In this document: positions 1 through 7,067 of the stretch, piece by piece
Layout: each line of letters starts with the position of its first letter
Numbering within the stretch: the stretch's first letter is position 1
Source: JAFDVL01 sp043736395
GTDB lineage: Bacteria > Acidobacteriota > Blastocatellia > RBC074
Direction: 5' to 3'
DNA length: 9,110 nucleotides
Assembly: GCA_043736395.1 (NCBI GenBank)
Contig: JAYTCQ010000159.1
Location: 1-9,110 of the forward strand
The notes under the pieces: generated by a model
What the model saw: the letters and a program-made list of their open reading frames with translations, nothing else
Told to the model about the DNA's origin: nothing
Database searches by the model: none
Position numbers and translations under genes: made by a program

Positions 1-56
1 TTCCCAACCTGCCCTACTCTTCGAAAGATATAGGGCAGGTTGGGAACCTACCCTAC
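1..56. repeat. REPIN-like paired-hairpin inverted repeat, cut by the window edge
   Basis: Bases 1-16 and 31-46 are perfect reverse complements around a 14-nt centre. Bases 31-41 also pair with 45-55 over a 3-nt loop (42-44) in an 11-pair stem with one C.A mismatch (C36 with A50). This makes the right half a hairpin in its own right and the left half its truncated mirror image. The outer end reads GTAG on the minus strand (56 to 53), the tetranucleotide that precedes REP hairpins in enterobacteria. The element ends 9 nt before the ATG at 66. Calling it REPIN-like is inference from architecture. Confidence 0.7.
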
Positions 57-65
57 AATAAAATC

Positions 66-1535
66 ATGCCTAACTATTCAAAATCCATCCCTCTAAAAAG
101 CCGCCGCGAATTTCTCCGGCAATCCGGTGGCGGGCTGGGAGGTCTCGCCATGGCGGCGATGCTTGGTGAAGAATCTGCGCTCGCGCAAGGAAAAAAACTA
201 CATCATCCCGCCAAAGCCAAACGTGTCGTCCATTTTTTCATGGCAGGCGCGGCCAGCCATCTTGACTTGTTTGATTACAAACCAGAACTCCTCAAACGCC
301 ACGGAAAGCCCAGTGATTTCGGGGAAAATGTTGAGACATTTCAGGATGGACTTGGGCCGTGGCTTAAGCCGTTGTGGGATTTTAAGCCGTACGGCAAAAG
401 CGGAAAATTACTCGGCGAACCTGTTTCCGCGCTCGGCTCCGTAGTTGATGACATTGCGTTCGTACACAACATGACCAGTAAATCCGGCGTTCACAGCACG
501 GCTACGTTGTTGCAGGCGACCGGATTTTTATTGCCAGGGTTTCCAGGTGCGGGTAGTTGGGTCAGCTATGGACTTGGTTCGATGAACAATAATTTGCCGA
601 CGTTTGTCGTGCTTCCCGATCATCGCGGGATGGCATCAAACGGAGTCAAAAATTGGGACTCGGCATTTCTTCCGGCAGAGCACAGCGGCACGATGATTTA
701 TCCCGGCACGGCTGAGCCTGTGGCAGATTTATTTCCTCACAAATCTGGTAAATACATCACCACAGAAAGCGAAGCCGCGACGCAAAAATTGATGGCGGAA
801 ATCAATCGTCAACACGCGGCTTCACGCAAAAGCGATCCACGTTTGGAAGGTAGAATTCGCAGCTACGAACTTGCCGCAAAAATGCAGCTCGCCGCGCCGG
901 AAGCCCTGAATTTAAAGGCTGAACCTGACCACGTGATGAAACTCTACGGCTTGGATCGCGGCGTCCAAAATTGGTCGAAAGACATCAATGACGAAGAAGA
1001 AACATTTTACTTCGCGCAGAAATGTTTGACGGCGCGAAGGCTGCTCGAACGCGGCGTGCGCTTTGTGCAAATCTGGAGCGGCAACGACAACGGATTCCCG
1101 CGCCGCAACTGGGATTCTCACGAAGATGTGAAGCGCGATCACGGCCCACTCGCGACAGGCATGGCGCGAGGCTGCGCGGCTTTTATTCAGGATTTAAAAC
1201 AGCGCGGATTACTGGAAGATACGATCATTTTGTGGACAACAGAATTTGGACGAATGCCTTCAAGCCAGGCCGGAGCCGGGCGCGATCACAATCCATTTTG
1301 CTTCACGAATTGGATGTGCGGCGGCGGGATAAAAGGCGGCATCACGTACGGTGAAAGCGACGAATTCGGATACAAACCGCTGGATCGAAATAATCCGACA
1401 GAGGTCTATGACATTCACGCGACGATGCTGCATTTGCTCGGATTGGATCACGAAAAATTAAGCTTTTATCATAACGGAATTCAGCGAAGATTGACGGATG
1501 TGCATGGGAAAGTAATTCAGCCGCTGCTTGCGTAA
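66..1535 (+). CDS. Tat-exported DUF1501 family protein (sulfatase/alkaline-phosphatase-like fold)
   Basis: The 489-residue product matches the DUF1501 family, which is abundant in Planctomycetes, Verrucomicrobia and Acidobacteria. It begins with a twin-arginine signal: S-R-R-E-F-L at residues 12-17, a Gly/Ala-rich hydrophobic stretch, and a likely cleavage after A-L-A (38-40). Export of a folded protein is therefore expected. Family landmarks are HFFMAGAASHLDLFD (56-70) near the start of the mature protein, then TEFGR (392-396) and GRDHN (405-409). These acidic and His residues sit where metal ligands occur in the alkaline-phosphatase superfamily, but the substrate is unknown. Length is normal and the frame is intact. 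The ATG at 66 is chosen because it puts the Tat motif close to the N-terminus; upstream codons stay open but contain no good start. There is no clear Shine-Dalgarno, because the leader is almost entirely the 1-56 repeat. DUF1501 genes often sit next to a DUF1549/DUF1553 gene. None is in the window, so a partner would have to lie upstream. Confidence 0.9.
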   Translation: MPNYSKSIPLKSRREFLRQSGGGLGGLAMAAMLGEESALAQGKKLHHPAKAKRVVHFFMAGAASHLDLFDYKPELLKRHGKPSDFGENVETFQDGLGPWLKPLWDFKPYGKSGKLLGEPVSALGSVVDDIAFVHNMTSKSGVHSTATLLQATGFLLPGFPGAGSWVSYGLGSMNNNLPTFVVLPDHRGMASNGVKNWDSAFLPAEHSGTMIYPGTAEPVADLFPHKSGKYITTESEAATQKLMAEINRQHAASRKSDPRLEGRIRSYELAAKMQLAAPEALNLKAEPDHVMKLYGLDRGVQNWSKDINDEEETFYFAQKCLTARRLLERGVRFVQIWSGNDNGFPRRNWDSHEDVKRDHGPLATGMARGCAAFIQDLKQRGLLEDTIILWTTEFGRMPSSQAGAGRDHNPFCFTNWMCGGGIKGGITYGESDEFGYKPLDRNNPTEVYDIHATMLHLLGLDHEKLSFYHNGIQRRLTDVHGKVIQPLLA

Positions 1536-1574
1536 CTTTCACTTCTTTGCTGAATCTCGTTGCTTAGAAAAGTG

Positions 1575-1627
1575 TGCAAATTTACCACCAAGTGGTAGAT
1601 TATCTACCACTTGGTGGTAAATTTGCA
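1575..1627. repeat. Near-perfect 53-bp palindrome with nested mini-hairpins
   Basis: Left arm 1575-1600 and right arm 1602-1627 are exact 26-bp reverse complements around one base (T1601). Each arm folds on itself: TACCAC 1583-1588 pairs with GTGGTA 1592-1597 over a 3-nt loop, and 1605-1610 pairs with 1614-1619. It could form one long cruciform or two small facing hairpins. It lies 39 nt after the DUF1501 stop. No T-run follows on either strand, so it is not a standard intrinsic terminator, though a stem this strong could protect the mRNA 3' end or impede polymerase. Confidence 0.85.
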
Positions 1628-1761
1628 GAAACTCAATAAAATTAACTCATTGAATTCACGATAACTTAGCAGGACTTAACAGAAAAACTCGCCAGAAATA
1701 TCGCTCCTAAACCGGATAAGTTTTTTTGTAGTTTTTTCACCGAACTTCCTCAGGTATACGA
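1628..1761. other. AT-rich spacer upstream of the lipoprotein gene
   Basis: About 134 bp between the palindrome and the ATG at 1762. I find no hairpin with a T-run and no convincing -35/-10 pair. A short AGG at 1752-1754, seven bases before the ATG, is the only ribosome-binding candidate. The promoter of the downstream gene presumably lies here but cannot be placed. Confidence 0.4.
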
Positions 1762-2679
1762 ATGAAATACGCGCTTAATATTTGTATTTTTATTACGGCT
1801 ATCCTTGGAGTAATTTTTAGCGAAAGCTGCTCCACTCAAAAAAAACAAGTTTCGGAAGAAGCGAAAAGTGCGCCAATAATAGAGGACAAAACCGTCGCTC
1901 TTACCACAATAAGTCAGGATGGAATTTCGTTCGTCATTGATTCCACCAATTATGGAAAAATAAGCTATGAGAAAATAAAGAAACAAATTTATGATGAACC
2001 GGGACCGATGATGGATGCTCCTGAGCATATTTGTGTTTACCTCGAAGATACTCGCCCCTTGCCAGCATTCGAGAAGGGCGGCAGATATTTTTTCCCTGGT
2101 AGAAGTACCATTTGCGTTTTCCCTCTCGAAGATAAATCTGTTGATAATTATCTAAAATCATACCCAGTAATTTATTCTGAAACCGGGCGATTACTTGATT
2201 TACTCTGGCGTGACATCAACCCCCTCACTAAAAATTGTGGTTGGTGTGTCCCTGATATTTGGGAAAGTATTCGTTCTGCTGGAAATTCAATGCACGCAAA
2301 ATATTCGAAAATAAAATTTCAATCTGGCGAGGGAATTGTATTTTTGACTCAGTATTCTCAGGACATGTTACCTAGTCCCGCAAATTGCGAAGAGCTAACA
2401 TATTCCTTTCAAGGTCTCACAAATGATCGAAAATATTTTGTAGCTGGAGCTTTTGCGGTTATTCATCCACAGCTCCCGAAAGGAATTGATTTCACCAGAG
2501 ACATTGGCCAACGCGTAAAGAAAGTGAACGGAGAACTTGAAATTGACAGAGGTTATCTAGAAGAAGATGAAAAATTATTAGAAGGCTTCACGGAAGAGTC
2601 CTTTTCCCCTTCACTGAAAAAACTCCAAGCTCTAATTTCATCAATCAAAGTTGAATCCTTAGAAAATAGAAAAAAATAA
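1762..2679 (+). CDS. Putative lipoprotein of an uncharacterised FLTQYxQ...FQGLT family
   Basis: A 305-residue protein. Residues 1-22 form a hydrophobic signal sequence followed by Cys23 (I-F-S-E-S-C), then a charged, low-complexity linker. Cys23 is a plausible lipidation site, but the lipobox is weak because position -3 is Ser rather than Leu/Val. The mature part is a soluble alpha/beta domain with G-I-V-F-L-T-Q-Y-S-Q at 191-200 and Y-S-F-Q-G-L-T at 214-220. I recall this motif pair from hypothetical lipoproteins of Acidobacteria, Chloroflexi and Cyanobacteria; no function is known to me. A C-G-W-C at 159-162 could be a disulfide or metal site, but there is no thioredoxin fold around it. The gene looks more AT-rich than the DUF1501 gene before it, suggesting a lineage-specific or transferred gene. 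It faces the barrel gene tail to tail, 21 bp away. The ATG at 1762 has a weak AGG seven bases upstream. Confidence 0.8.
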   Translation: MKYALNICIFITAILGVIFSESCSTQKKQVSEEAKSAPIIEDKTVALTTISQDGISFVIDSTNYGKISYEKIKKQIYDEPGPMMDAPEHICVYLEDTRPLPAFEKGGRYFFPGRSTICVFPLEDKSVDNYLKSYPVIYSETGRLLDLLWRDINPLTKNCGWCVPDIWESIRSAGNSMHAKYSKIKFQSGEGIVFLTQYSQDMLPSPANCEELTYSFQGLTNDRKYFVAGAFAVIHPQLPKGIDFTRDIGQRVKKVNGELEIDRGYLEEDEKLLEGFTEESFSPSLKKLQALISSIKVESLENRKK

Positions 2680-2700
2680 TCCCTGATCTTCTCTAATATT

Positions 2701-4992
2701 TTACAACCGAAACAAATAAGAAAATTTCACGAACAATTGTTTTCCGTCATTTATAAACTGATTAGGATACCGAACAATCTGCGATCCTGTCGGTGTCGGA
2801 ACCAAATTCAGATTTTGCAAATTGCTGTTGTAGCCAACATAAAAAGCCGTCCCCGCGTTGGGCTGCCACGTCATCAATACATCTGCATTGAAATTTTTGG
2901 TTGTCTTCAAACCACTGAACAACGGATTCGCTTGCACAGCGTTGTATTGAAAAATTGTCCGCAGCGAAAGTTCGCGATTGAATTGCCAGTTAAATTTTGA
3001 ACGAATAATATGATTATTGAAAATGCTCCCCCTGGTTTGGCGGCTAATCGCCCGCGATAAAATATATGTATTATCAATCCGTAATTTACTCACCGGACGC
3101 ATCGTCAGCGTCAAATTTAAACTGTCACGATCTGTTAAGAACGGAGCCTGTCCCGCTGCCGGATTAAAATTAATGCCGGGAAAACGAAAATATTCAGCGA
3201 GCAAACTGACTTGGCGAAAGTAACTTGAATTCAACGAAATGCCTTTAAATGGGCTGGAAAAATCTAAATCCCGATTCCCTCCCCAGTCTTTCGCGCGAAG
3301 TCGTTCACGATTATTTCCGACCGTCACACTGCCGCGCGTCCGTCCGGTGAATTCGAAAAACAAACTATTCATCGCCGTCCAATCCAATCGCGTCCCGTCG
3401 TGATCGGCGGCATAGCTTTGTCGAACGCGCGGTCCCCACGCAGTCATAATTTTATTTTCAGGACGAAATTGGTACGACGTGCTTTGGCTGAAACTGCGAA
3501 TATCACGGCGGCGAATGAAGCCGCTTTGCGCTTGAAATCCGGGGCTAAAACTTGAAGCTTCGGCTTCGTAATTAAATTTGCGACCTTCACGCGAGACAAT
3601 CAAATCATACGCCGAGCCTGATTCGCGGGTGTTGTTAAGATTTTTTGTTTCGCTTTTCACGGCTTGAAATTTCGCGATCCAATTTGAACCAAATTTCAAA
3701 CGTCCATCAATTCCTCCGGCCCGGTTTGAAGCTCCGGCAAATTCGCGGTCAGTGAAAATAACCCCGATGTTTGAATTCTTAAAAATGTCGCGCCGTACCC
3801 GAACAATGGCAAAACGCGCTCGTTCACCTGACAACAAATCATTATCCGGGACACGCCGCCCGGGCGATTGATCGTCAATCAACATCGTACCGATTGAGTA
3901 CTTTCCTACTTTTCCTGTCAGCTTCACTCCGAAGTTTGGATCGGCTATGCGACGTGTGAAAACCAGATTAATCGGCGTTTGAAAGTAATCGGAATTTTCC
4001 AAAAAGAACGGACGGCGTTCAGGAAAAAATACTTCAAAACGTTGATTCACAGTCACCTGTGGTTCATCGGATTCAACCTGCGCAAAATCAGGATTCGCGG
4101 TTACGTCGAGCGTGAGGTTATCTTTCAAAACAATCTTCGCATCAATTCCACCCGCGTATTCATTGCCTTTGTCAAAGCGCGGGCGATTGGCATCACGCGC
4201 ATCCAACGCACGAAACGAACGTGCTGAAGCGTACGGAATTAATTGGATATTGCGTCCCGGCGAAATTCCTTGCAGGTCGGTCATCGTCGCCGCTTGCGTC
4301 AAACGTCCCTGAATCCGGCTGGAAACACGCGGCCAATATCCCCATTCATCGCTGGCGTGCGGAATTCTTCTGAGCAAAACAATTCCCCAGTTTTGTAAAT
4401 CTTTCGGAGAAAAGCGCAGACTCTTAAACGGAATTTCCATTAGTACGACATAGCCATTTTTCGTTAATTTCCCGTGCGAACGCCACAGCGTATCAAACGT
4501 AAAATCCGGCCCCTGCGCATCTTCATTCCAAATTGCATCGGCTTGCACACCGAGCGGATTGCACTGAAAAACGTAGCCGCGTCTTTGATCTTGATATGTG
4601 TCCAGCGTCAACTCGGCCCAATCATCATCAAAGGCATTTTCACGTTTCGCCATTCGGGCGCGAATTTTTTCCGGTTCTGTGTCAAACGCGACCCAAACAA
4701 CGTACAAATTTTTATCGTCGAAACATAAATAGACTTCCGTTTTTTGCGTCGCGGATTCGCCGTCTTTAGGGCGCTGCTGGATAAAATTTTCGGCTTTGGC
4801 GAGCTTGCCGTTAAACTCCCCGCCCGGTTTCATGTCGAGAAAATCTTCAAGTGTCGGAGGCTGTGTGACTTTGGGAATTGATAATTGGGGCTTCGATTCC
4901 GTTAGATTCTGCGCCGCCTGCGAAAAAGCTGTGTTCGCAGAAAATAATAAAAATAAAAGAAAAATACTGAGGGTTACGACTACTTTATTCAA
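2701..4992 (-). CDS. DUF5916 outer-membrane beta-barrel protein with N-terminal CBM9-like domain
   Basis: The 763-residue product has a Sec signal peptide (about 1-24, cleavage near A-F-S/Q). A domain at about 45-240 resembles the family-9 carbohydrate-binding fold, with V-Y-L-C-F-D-D-K-N-L-Y-V typical of it. A long segment rich in alternating aromatic strands then runs to the C-terminus, ending F-S-Y-L-F-R-L as an outer-membrane barrel would. N-P-D-F-A-Q-V-E (300-307) and F-F-P-E-R-R-P-F-F-L-E-N (322-333) are the strongest DUF5916 signatures. The family is common in Bacteroidetes and Acidobacteria. It is thought to sit in the outer membrane and perhaps bind glycans; the ligand is unknown. 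No plug domain or TonB box is evident. The start is a TTG: no in-frame ATG or GTG lies before the upstream stop at 5041-5043, and a good Shine-Dalgarno (GGAGAG, 4998-5003) sits five bases ahead. It is divergent from the 5188 gene and convergent with the lipoprotein gene. Confidence 0.9.
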   Translation of the reverse strand: MNKVVVTLSIFLLFLLFSANTAFSQAAQNLTESKPQLSIPKVTQPPTLEDFLDMKPGGEFNGKLAKAENFIQQRPKDGESATQKTEVYLCFDDKNLYVVWVAFDTEPEKIRARMAKRENAFDDDWAELTLDTYQDQRRGYVFQCNPLGVQADAIWNEDAQGPDFTFDTLWRSHGKLTKNGYVVLMEIPFKSLRFSPKDLQNWGIVLLRRIPHASDEWGYWPRVSSRIQGRLTQAATMTDLQGISPGRNIQLIPYASARSFRALDARDANRPRFDKGNEYAGGIDAKIVLKDNLTLDVTANPDFAQVESDEPQVTVNQRFEVFFPERRPFFLENSDYFQTPINLVFTRRIADPNFGVKLTGKVGKYSIGTMLIDDQSPGRRVPDNDLLSGERARFAIVRVRRDIFKNSNIGVIFTDREFAGASNRAGGIDGRLKFGSNWIAKFQAVKSETKNLNNTRESGSAYDLIVSREGRKFNYEAEASSFSPGFQAQSGFIRRRDIRSFSQSTSYQFRPENKIMTAWGPRVRQSYAADHDGTRLDWTAMNSLFFEFTGRTRGSVTVGNNRERLRAKDWGGNRDLDFSSPFKGISLNSSYFRQVSLLAEYFRFPGINFNPAAGQAPFLTDRDSLNLTLTMRPVSKLRIDNTYILSRAISRQTRGSIFNNHIIRSKFNWQFNRELSLRTIFQYNAVQANPLFSGLKTTKNFNADVLMTWQPNAGTAFYVGYNSNLQNLNLVPTPTGSQIVRYPNQFINDGKQLFVKFSYLFRL

Positions 4993-4997
4993 AACTG

Positions 4998-5003
4998 CTC
5001 TCC
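4998..5003 (-). promoter_or_regulatory. Shine-Dalgarno GGAGAG fixing a TTG start
   Basis: Read on the minus strand, GGAGAG lies five bases before the TTG at 4992-4990 and leads straight into a clear signal peptide. It is the only strong ribosome-binding site near a gene start in this window and justifies the non-ATG start of the DUF5916 gene. Confidence 0.7.
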
Positions 5004-5128
5004 ATTCGCACCATATTTTCAGAGGTTCAAACCGGATAAGCTACCATGGCTGAAGCAGTTTCGGAATTGGTATTTTGAGTTTGCCTTCACCTTAGCTCTG
5101 CATCACTAAAGACCTCTCGAAATATTCA

Positions 5129-5137
5129 TGTTACAAT
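5129..5137 (+). promoter_or_regulatory. Candidate extended -10 promoter (TGTTACAAT)
   Basis: TG-T-TACAAT matches the extended -10 form (TGnTATAAT) with one difference. No good -35 is present 16-18 bp upstream, which extended -10 promoters can tolerate. Transcription would start near 5144, about 45 nt before the ATG at 5188. That would rule out the alternative in-frame ATG at 5128, which overlaps the element. A second, weaker pair is TTGAAC (5141-5146), 17-bp spacer, TGTTAT (5164-5169). Either one favours the 5188 start. Confidence 0.4.
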
Positions 5138-5187
5138 CTATTGAACGCGTGCCCCAGCAACGCTGTTATCATTATTCCGGCGAAATT

Positions 5188-5829
5188 ATGAGTGAAAAAC
5201 CATTTGAAGAACAACAATTAGACCGATACACAATGCTTCGAAGTCTTTACGACGAGTCAGGCGGTAATACTAGAAGTTACGTTAATTTTTTTGAACTGGC
5301 AGAGCAATCCGGCTTTAGTAAATCAGAAGCGAAAGAAATTTATACTTACCTTCGTGCCGAGCGATTATTTGGATTTGAAAAAATTGGCGGCTATGTCGCT
5401 TTAGCCCATCGCGCCATCGTCGAGATTGAAAAATCCATCGCTTCGCCAAAAACCGCGACCGAGCATTTTTCCCCAACCATCATCCAGCATTTTAATTCTC
5501 CCAACTCGGGCGGCGTCCCAATCTGGGAACCGGAAATTGCGAATACGACGCCTGTTCCCTTAACGACCGAGAATGGGCCATTTCACGATGCCGCACTAAA
5601 ATTAATTGAAATGTTGAATTCTTCCACGATCCCGGAACTGGATCGCGAAGAAGCGATTCTCGCCCTGCAAAGAGTCCAGCAATTAGCTGAAAAGAAAAAA
5701 GAAAGCGCTGTCATGAAACTGGCGAAAGAAAAGCTGTACCTGATCAAAAACACCATGGAAATGAGTAAAGGAATTGCAGAATTGGGTGCGCCTTATCTGG
5801 AAACGATCAGTGAATTTTTTGCAAAGTAA
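5188..5829 (+). CDS. Winged-helix N-terminal protein with helical C-terminal domain, function unknown
   Basis: A 213-residue soluble protein, with no signal peptide or membrane segment. Residues about 12-80 look like a winged-helix domain: a helix (Y-T-M-L-R-S-L-Y-D), then F-F-E-L-A-E-Q-S-G-F (34-43), a recognition-type helix (S-K-S-E-A-K-E-I-Y-T-Y-L) and a wing (F-G-F-E-K-I-G-G-Y-V-A-L). A flexible Pro/Asn/Ser-rich linker follows at about 85-130. The C-terminal part (about 130-213) is charged and helical with E/K-rich heptad-like stretches, and ends in an amphipathic segment. I recall similar two-part proteins in many bacteria with unrelated small C-terminal domains, but can assign no role. 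It could be a regulator or a protein-protein adaptor. An in-frame ATG at 5128 would add 20 residues (233 aa). I prefer 5188 because a likely promoter overlaps 5128 and the extension (M-L-Q-S-I-E-R-V-P-Q) does not resemble a domain. Neither start has a clear Shine-Dalgarno. Confidence 0.75.
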   Translation: MSEKPFEEQQLDRYTMLRSLYDESGGNTRSYVNFFELAEQSGFSKSEAKEIYTYLRAERLFGFEKIGGYVALAHRAIVEIEKSIASPKTATEHFSPTIIQHFNSPNSGGVPIWEPEIANTTPVPLTTENGPFHDAALKLIEMLNSSTIPELDREEAILALQRVQQLAEKKKESAVMKLAKEKLYLIKNTMEMSKGIAELGAPYLETISEFFAK

Positions 5830-5967
5830 ATTATAAAAGAGGTCTTTGGATTTTGGGCTTTGGTTCTCCTTCATTATTTATTCAGTGTTGGCGAGAATAT
5901 TAAAAATGAGAATTTCTCCCTTCGCTGCTGTGGCAAAAAACCAATAACAAAATCCTAAGTTCATTCC
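5830..5967. other. Spacer between convergent genes; no clear terminator
   Basis: These 138 bp separate two convergent stop codons. I see only trivial palindromes (AAAGA/TCTTT near the start, GAGAA/TTCTC near 5915) and isolated T-runs without an adjacent stem. Unlike most other spacers in the window, it carries no long inverted repeat. Confidence 0.5.
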
Positions 5968-6882
5968 TTAATCTTCCATTTCCACTTCAATCAAATCATG
6001 ACTCTGCTTCGGGCTTCCTCCCAAAATCAACCACGCTGCCGGAACAATCACAAAGACCATTCCAGCCAATGAAATCAGGTTGATACTGCGATGCCAGATT
6101 AATAGATCAAAGCCCAATCCAAATAAAATCTGTGTCAAAGCAATCACCGAAATTCGTGCCGCGTGACCTTTGGCGAAGGCTAAGGTCATCCCGATTTGTC
6201 CAGCAACTCCGGCCATCCCGACCATCACTAAGAGGATCAAGGCGGACTTGTTATTCAATTGTAAAAAGTAATTTTTGCGATTCGTGATCGTCAGAAACGC
6301 GACGGTCGTAATGCTCGCGATGGCGGAAAAATGTACGACGATGGCGCGCGGGTCTACGGATTGCAAACGGTTGAGTCCGAGCATCGCAATCGAAGTGCAA
6401 AACGCTCCGCACAGTGCCATCAGACACGCGAATTTTCCGCCTTCAAAATGCGGTTGCTGAATCAGGATGATGCCGAAAACACTGGCTACAACTGCAATTA
6501 AAATTCCTGCCGTTGGTTTTTGTTTGAAGACAAGCCACAGCATCAACGTCACCCATACCGGGGTCGTATTCATCAACGTCAACGTATCTGAAACCGGCAA
6601 ATTCGCCAACGCATAAAAATTGCAAAGCATCCCGACGCTGCCCGCTACGCTGCGAACCCACATCGTTTTCGGACCAAAAAAAATGAGCTTAACACCTGAG
6701 ATTTTTGCGATAATGAGAGAGAAGAAAAACGCTACCGTAGCGCGTGCGACGGCCACCAACTGCCAATCGCAATACTCGCCCGCCCAGTGGCTGACCGTTG
6801 CCATGACTGCGAAGGCGAGTGATGCCCAGAGCATGTGAATGGAGGCGATTTTGTCGTGAGTTGATTCGTTGGTTTGATTCAT
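5968..6882 (-). CDS. EamA/DMT-superfamily inner-membrane transporter
   Basis: The 304-residue product is almost entirely hydrophobic, with about ten predicted membrane helices arranged as two EamA repeats (roughly 13-142 and 150-285). This is the classic drug/metabolite transporter plan. Helix 1 includes H-M-L-W-A-S-L-A-F-A. The segment L-A-N-L-P-V-S-D-T-L-T-L-M-N-T-T-P-V-W-V matches the conserved fourth-helix region of the first repeat, where the family reads LPxxxAxxLxxxxPV. The C-terminal tail is short and acidic and is expected in the cytoplasm. Substrate cannot be read from sequence; relatives export amino acids, purines or other metabolites, or import S-adenosylmethionine. An upstream in-frame TTG at 6894 would add four residues. 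The ATG at 6882 is preferred, although no Shine-Dalgarno is evident. The start lies 15 nt from a long hairpin (6898-6946), and the preceding same-strand gene ends 185 bp upstream. Confidence 0.9.
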   Translation of the reverse strand: MNQTNESTHDKIASIHMLWASLAFAVMATVSHWAGEYCDWQLVAVARATVAFFFSLIIAKISGVKLIFFGPKTMWVRSVAGSVGMLCNFYALANLPVSDTLTLMNTTPVWVTLMLWLVFKQKPTAGILIAVVASVFGIILIQQPHFEGGKFACLMALCGAFCTSIAMLGLNRLQSVDPRAIVVHFSAIASITTVAFLTITNRKNYFLQLNNKSALILLVMVGMAGVAGQIGMTLAFAKGHAARISVIALTQILFGLGFDLLIWHRSINLISLAGMVFVIVPAAWLILGGSPKQSHDLIEVEMED

Positions 6883-6897
6883 CAAAATAGTCAAAGC

Positions 6898-6946
6898 TGA
6901 AAGCTATGAAAATCCCCCACGCTGTGGGAGATTTTCATAGCTTTCA
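6898..6946. repeat. Long single hairpin just upstream of the EamA start
   Basis: Bases 6898-6914 pair perfectly with 6930-6946 (17 bp). After one C.A mismatch (6915/6929) the stem continues for five more pairs (6916-6920 with 6924-6928) around a GCT loop. No T-run follows on the minus strand, so it is unlikely to be a terminator. It shares base A6946 with the next element. Unlike the REPIN-like repeats here, its arms do not fold into separate hairpins. Confidence 0.8.
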
Positions 6947-7058
6947 ATGCAGAAGCCCGCACGCAGTAAGAGTGCCTTTACTCATTTGACATTTCCACAG
7001 TAAATAATTAAGGGCTTCCAATGTGAAGGCGTCCTTACTCCGAGCGGGCTTCTGCATT
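6946..7058. mobile_element. MITE-like 113-bp element with 36-bp imperfect terminal inverted repeats
   Basis: The two ends are exact inverted repeats for 15 bp (6946-6960 and 7044-7058). They continue as an imperfect match to 36 bp (6946-6981 versus 7023-7058; 30 of 36 positions agree by eye). The roughly 40-bp centre has no ORF. Small size, long terminal repeats and lack of coding capacity fit a miniature inverted-repeat element or a large REPIN. No confident target-site duplication is seen; CTGCATTA occurs at 7052-7059 and again at 7063-7070, but both copies are on one side. It ends 9 bp from the glycosyltransferase stop codon. Confidence 0.65.
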
Positions 7059-7067
7059 AGAACTGCA

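Noticed and set aside
2670..2700. T-rich stretch between the convergent 1762 and 4992 genes, considered as a bidirectional terminator.
   Set aside because: No stem of useful length is adjacent; only the T/A run is present.
1709..5040. The 12-mer AAACCGGATAAG occurs at 1709-1720 and 5029-5040, both in spacers.
   Set aside because: One or more shared 12-mers are expected by chance in about 9 kb, and the two sites differ in distance to genes and in surrounding sequence.
4992..5061. 8-bp inverted match AAACTGCT / AGCAGTTT (4992-4999 and 5054-5061) between the divergent genes, considered as an operator.
   Set aside because: Short, widely spaced and within chance expectation. It also overlaps the start codon of the barrel gene and has no second copy.
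5128..5187. Longer start (ATG 5128) for the winged-helix protein.
   Set aside because: It overlaps a candidate extended -10 element, lacks a ribosome site, and adds residues with no domain character. It is not fully excluded.
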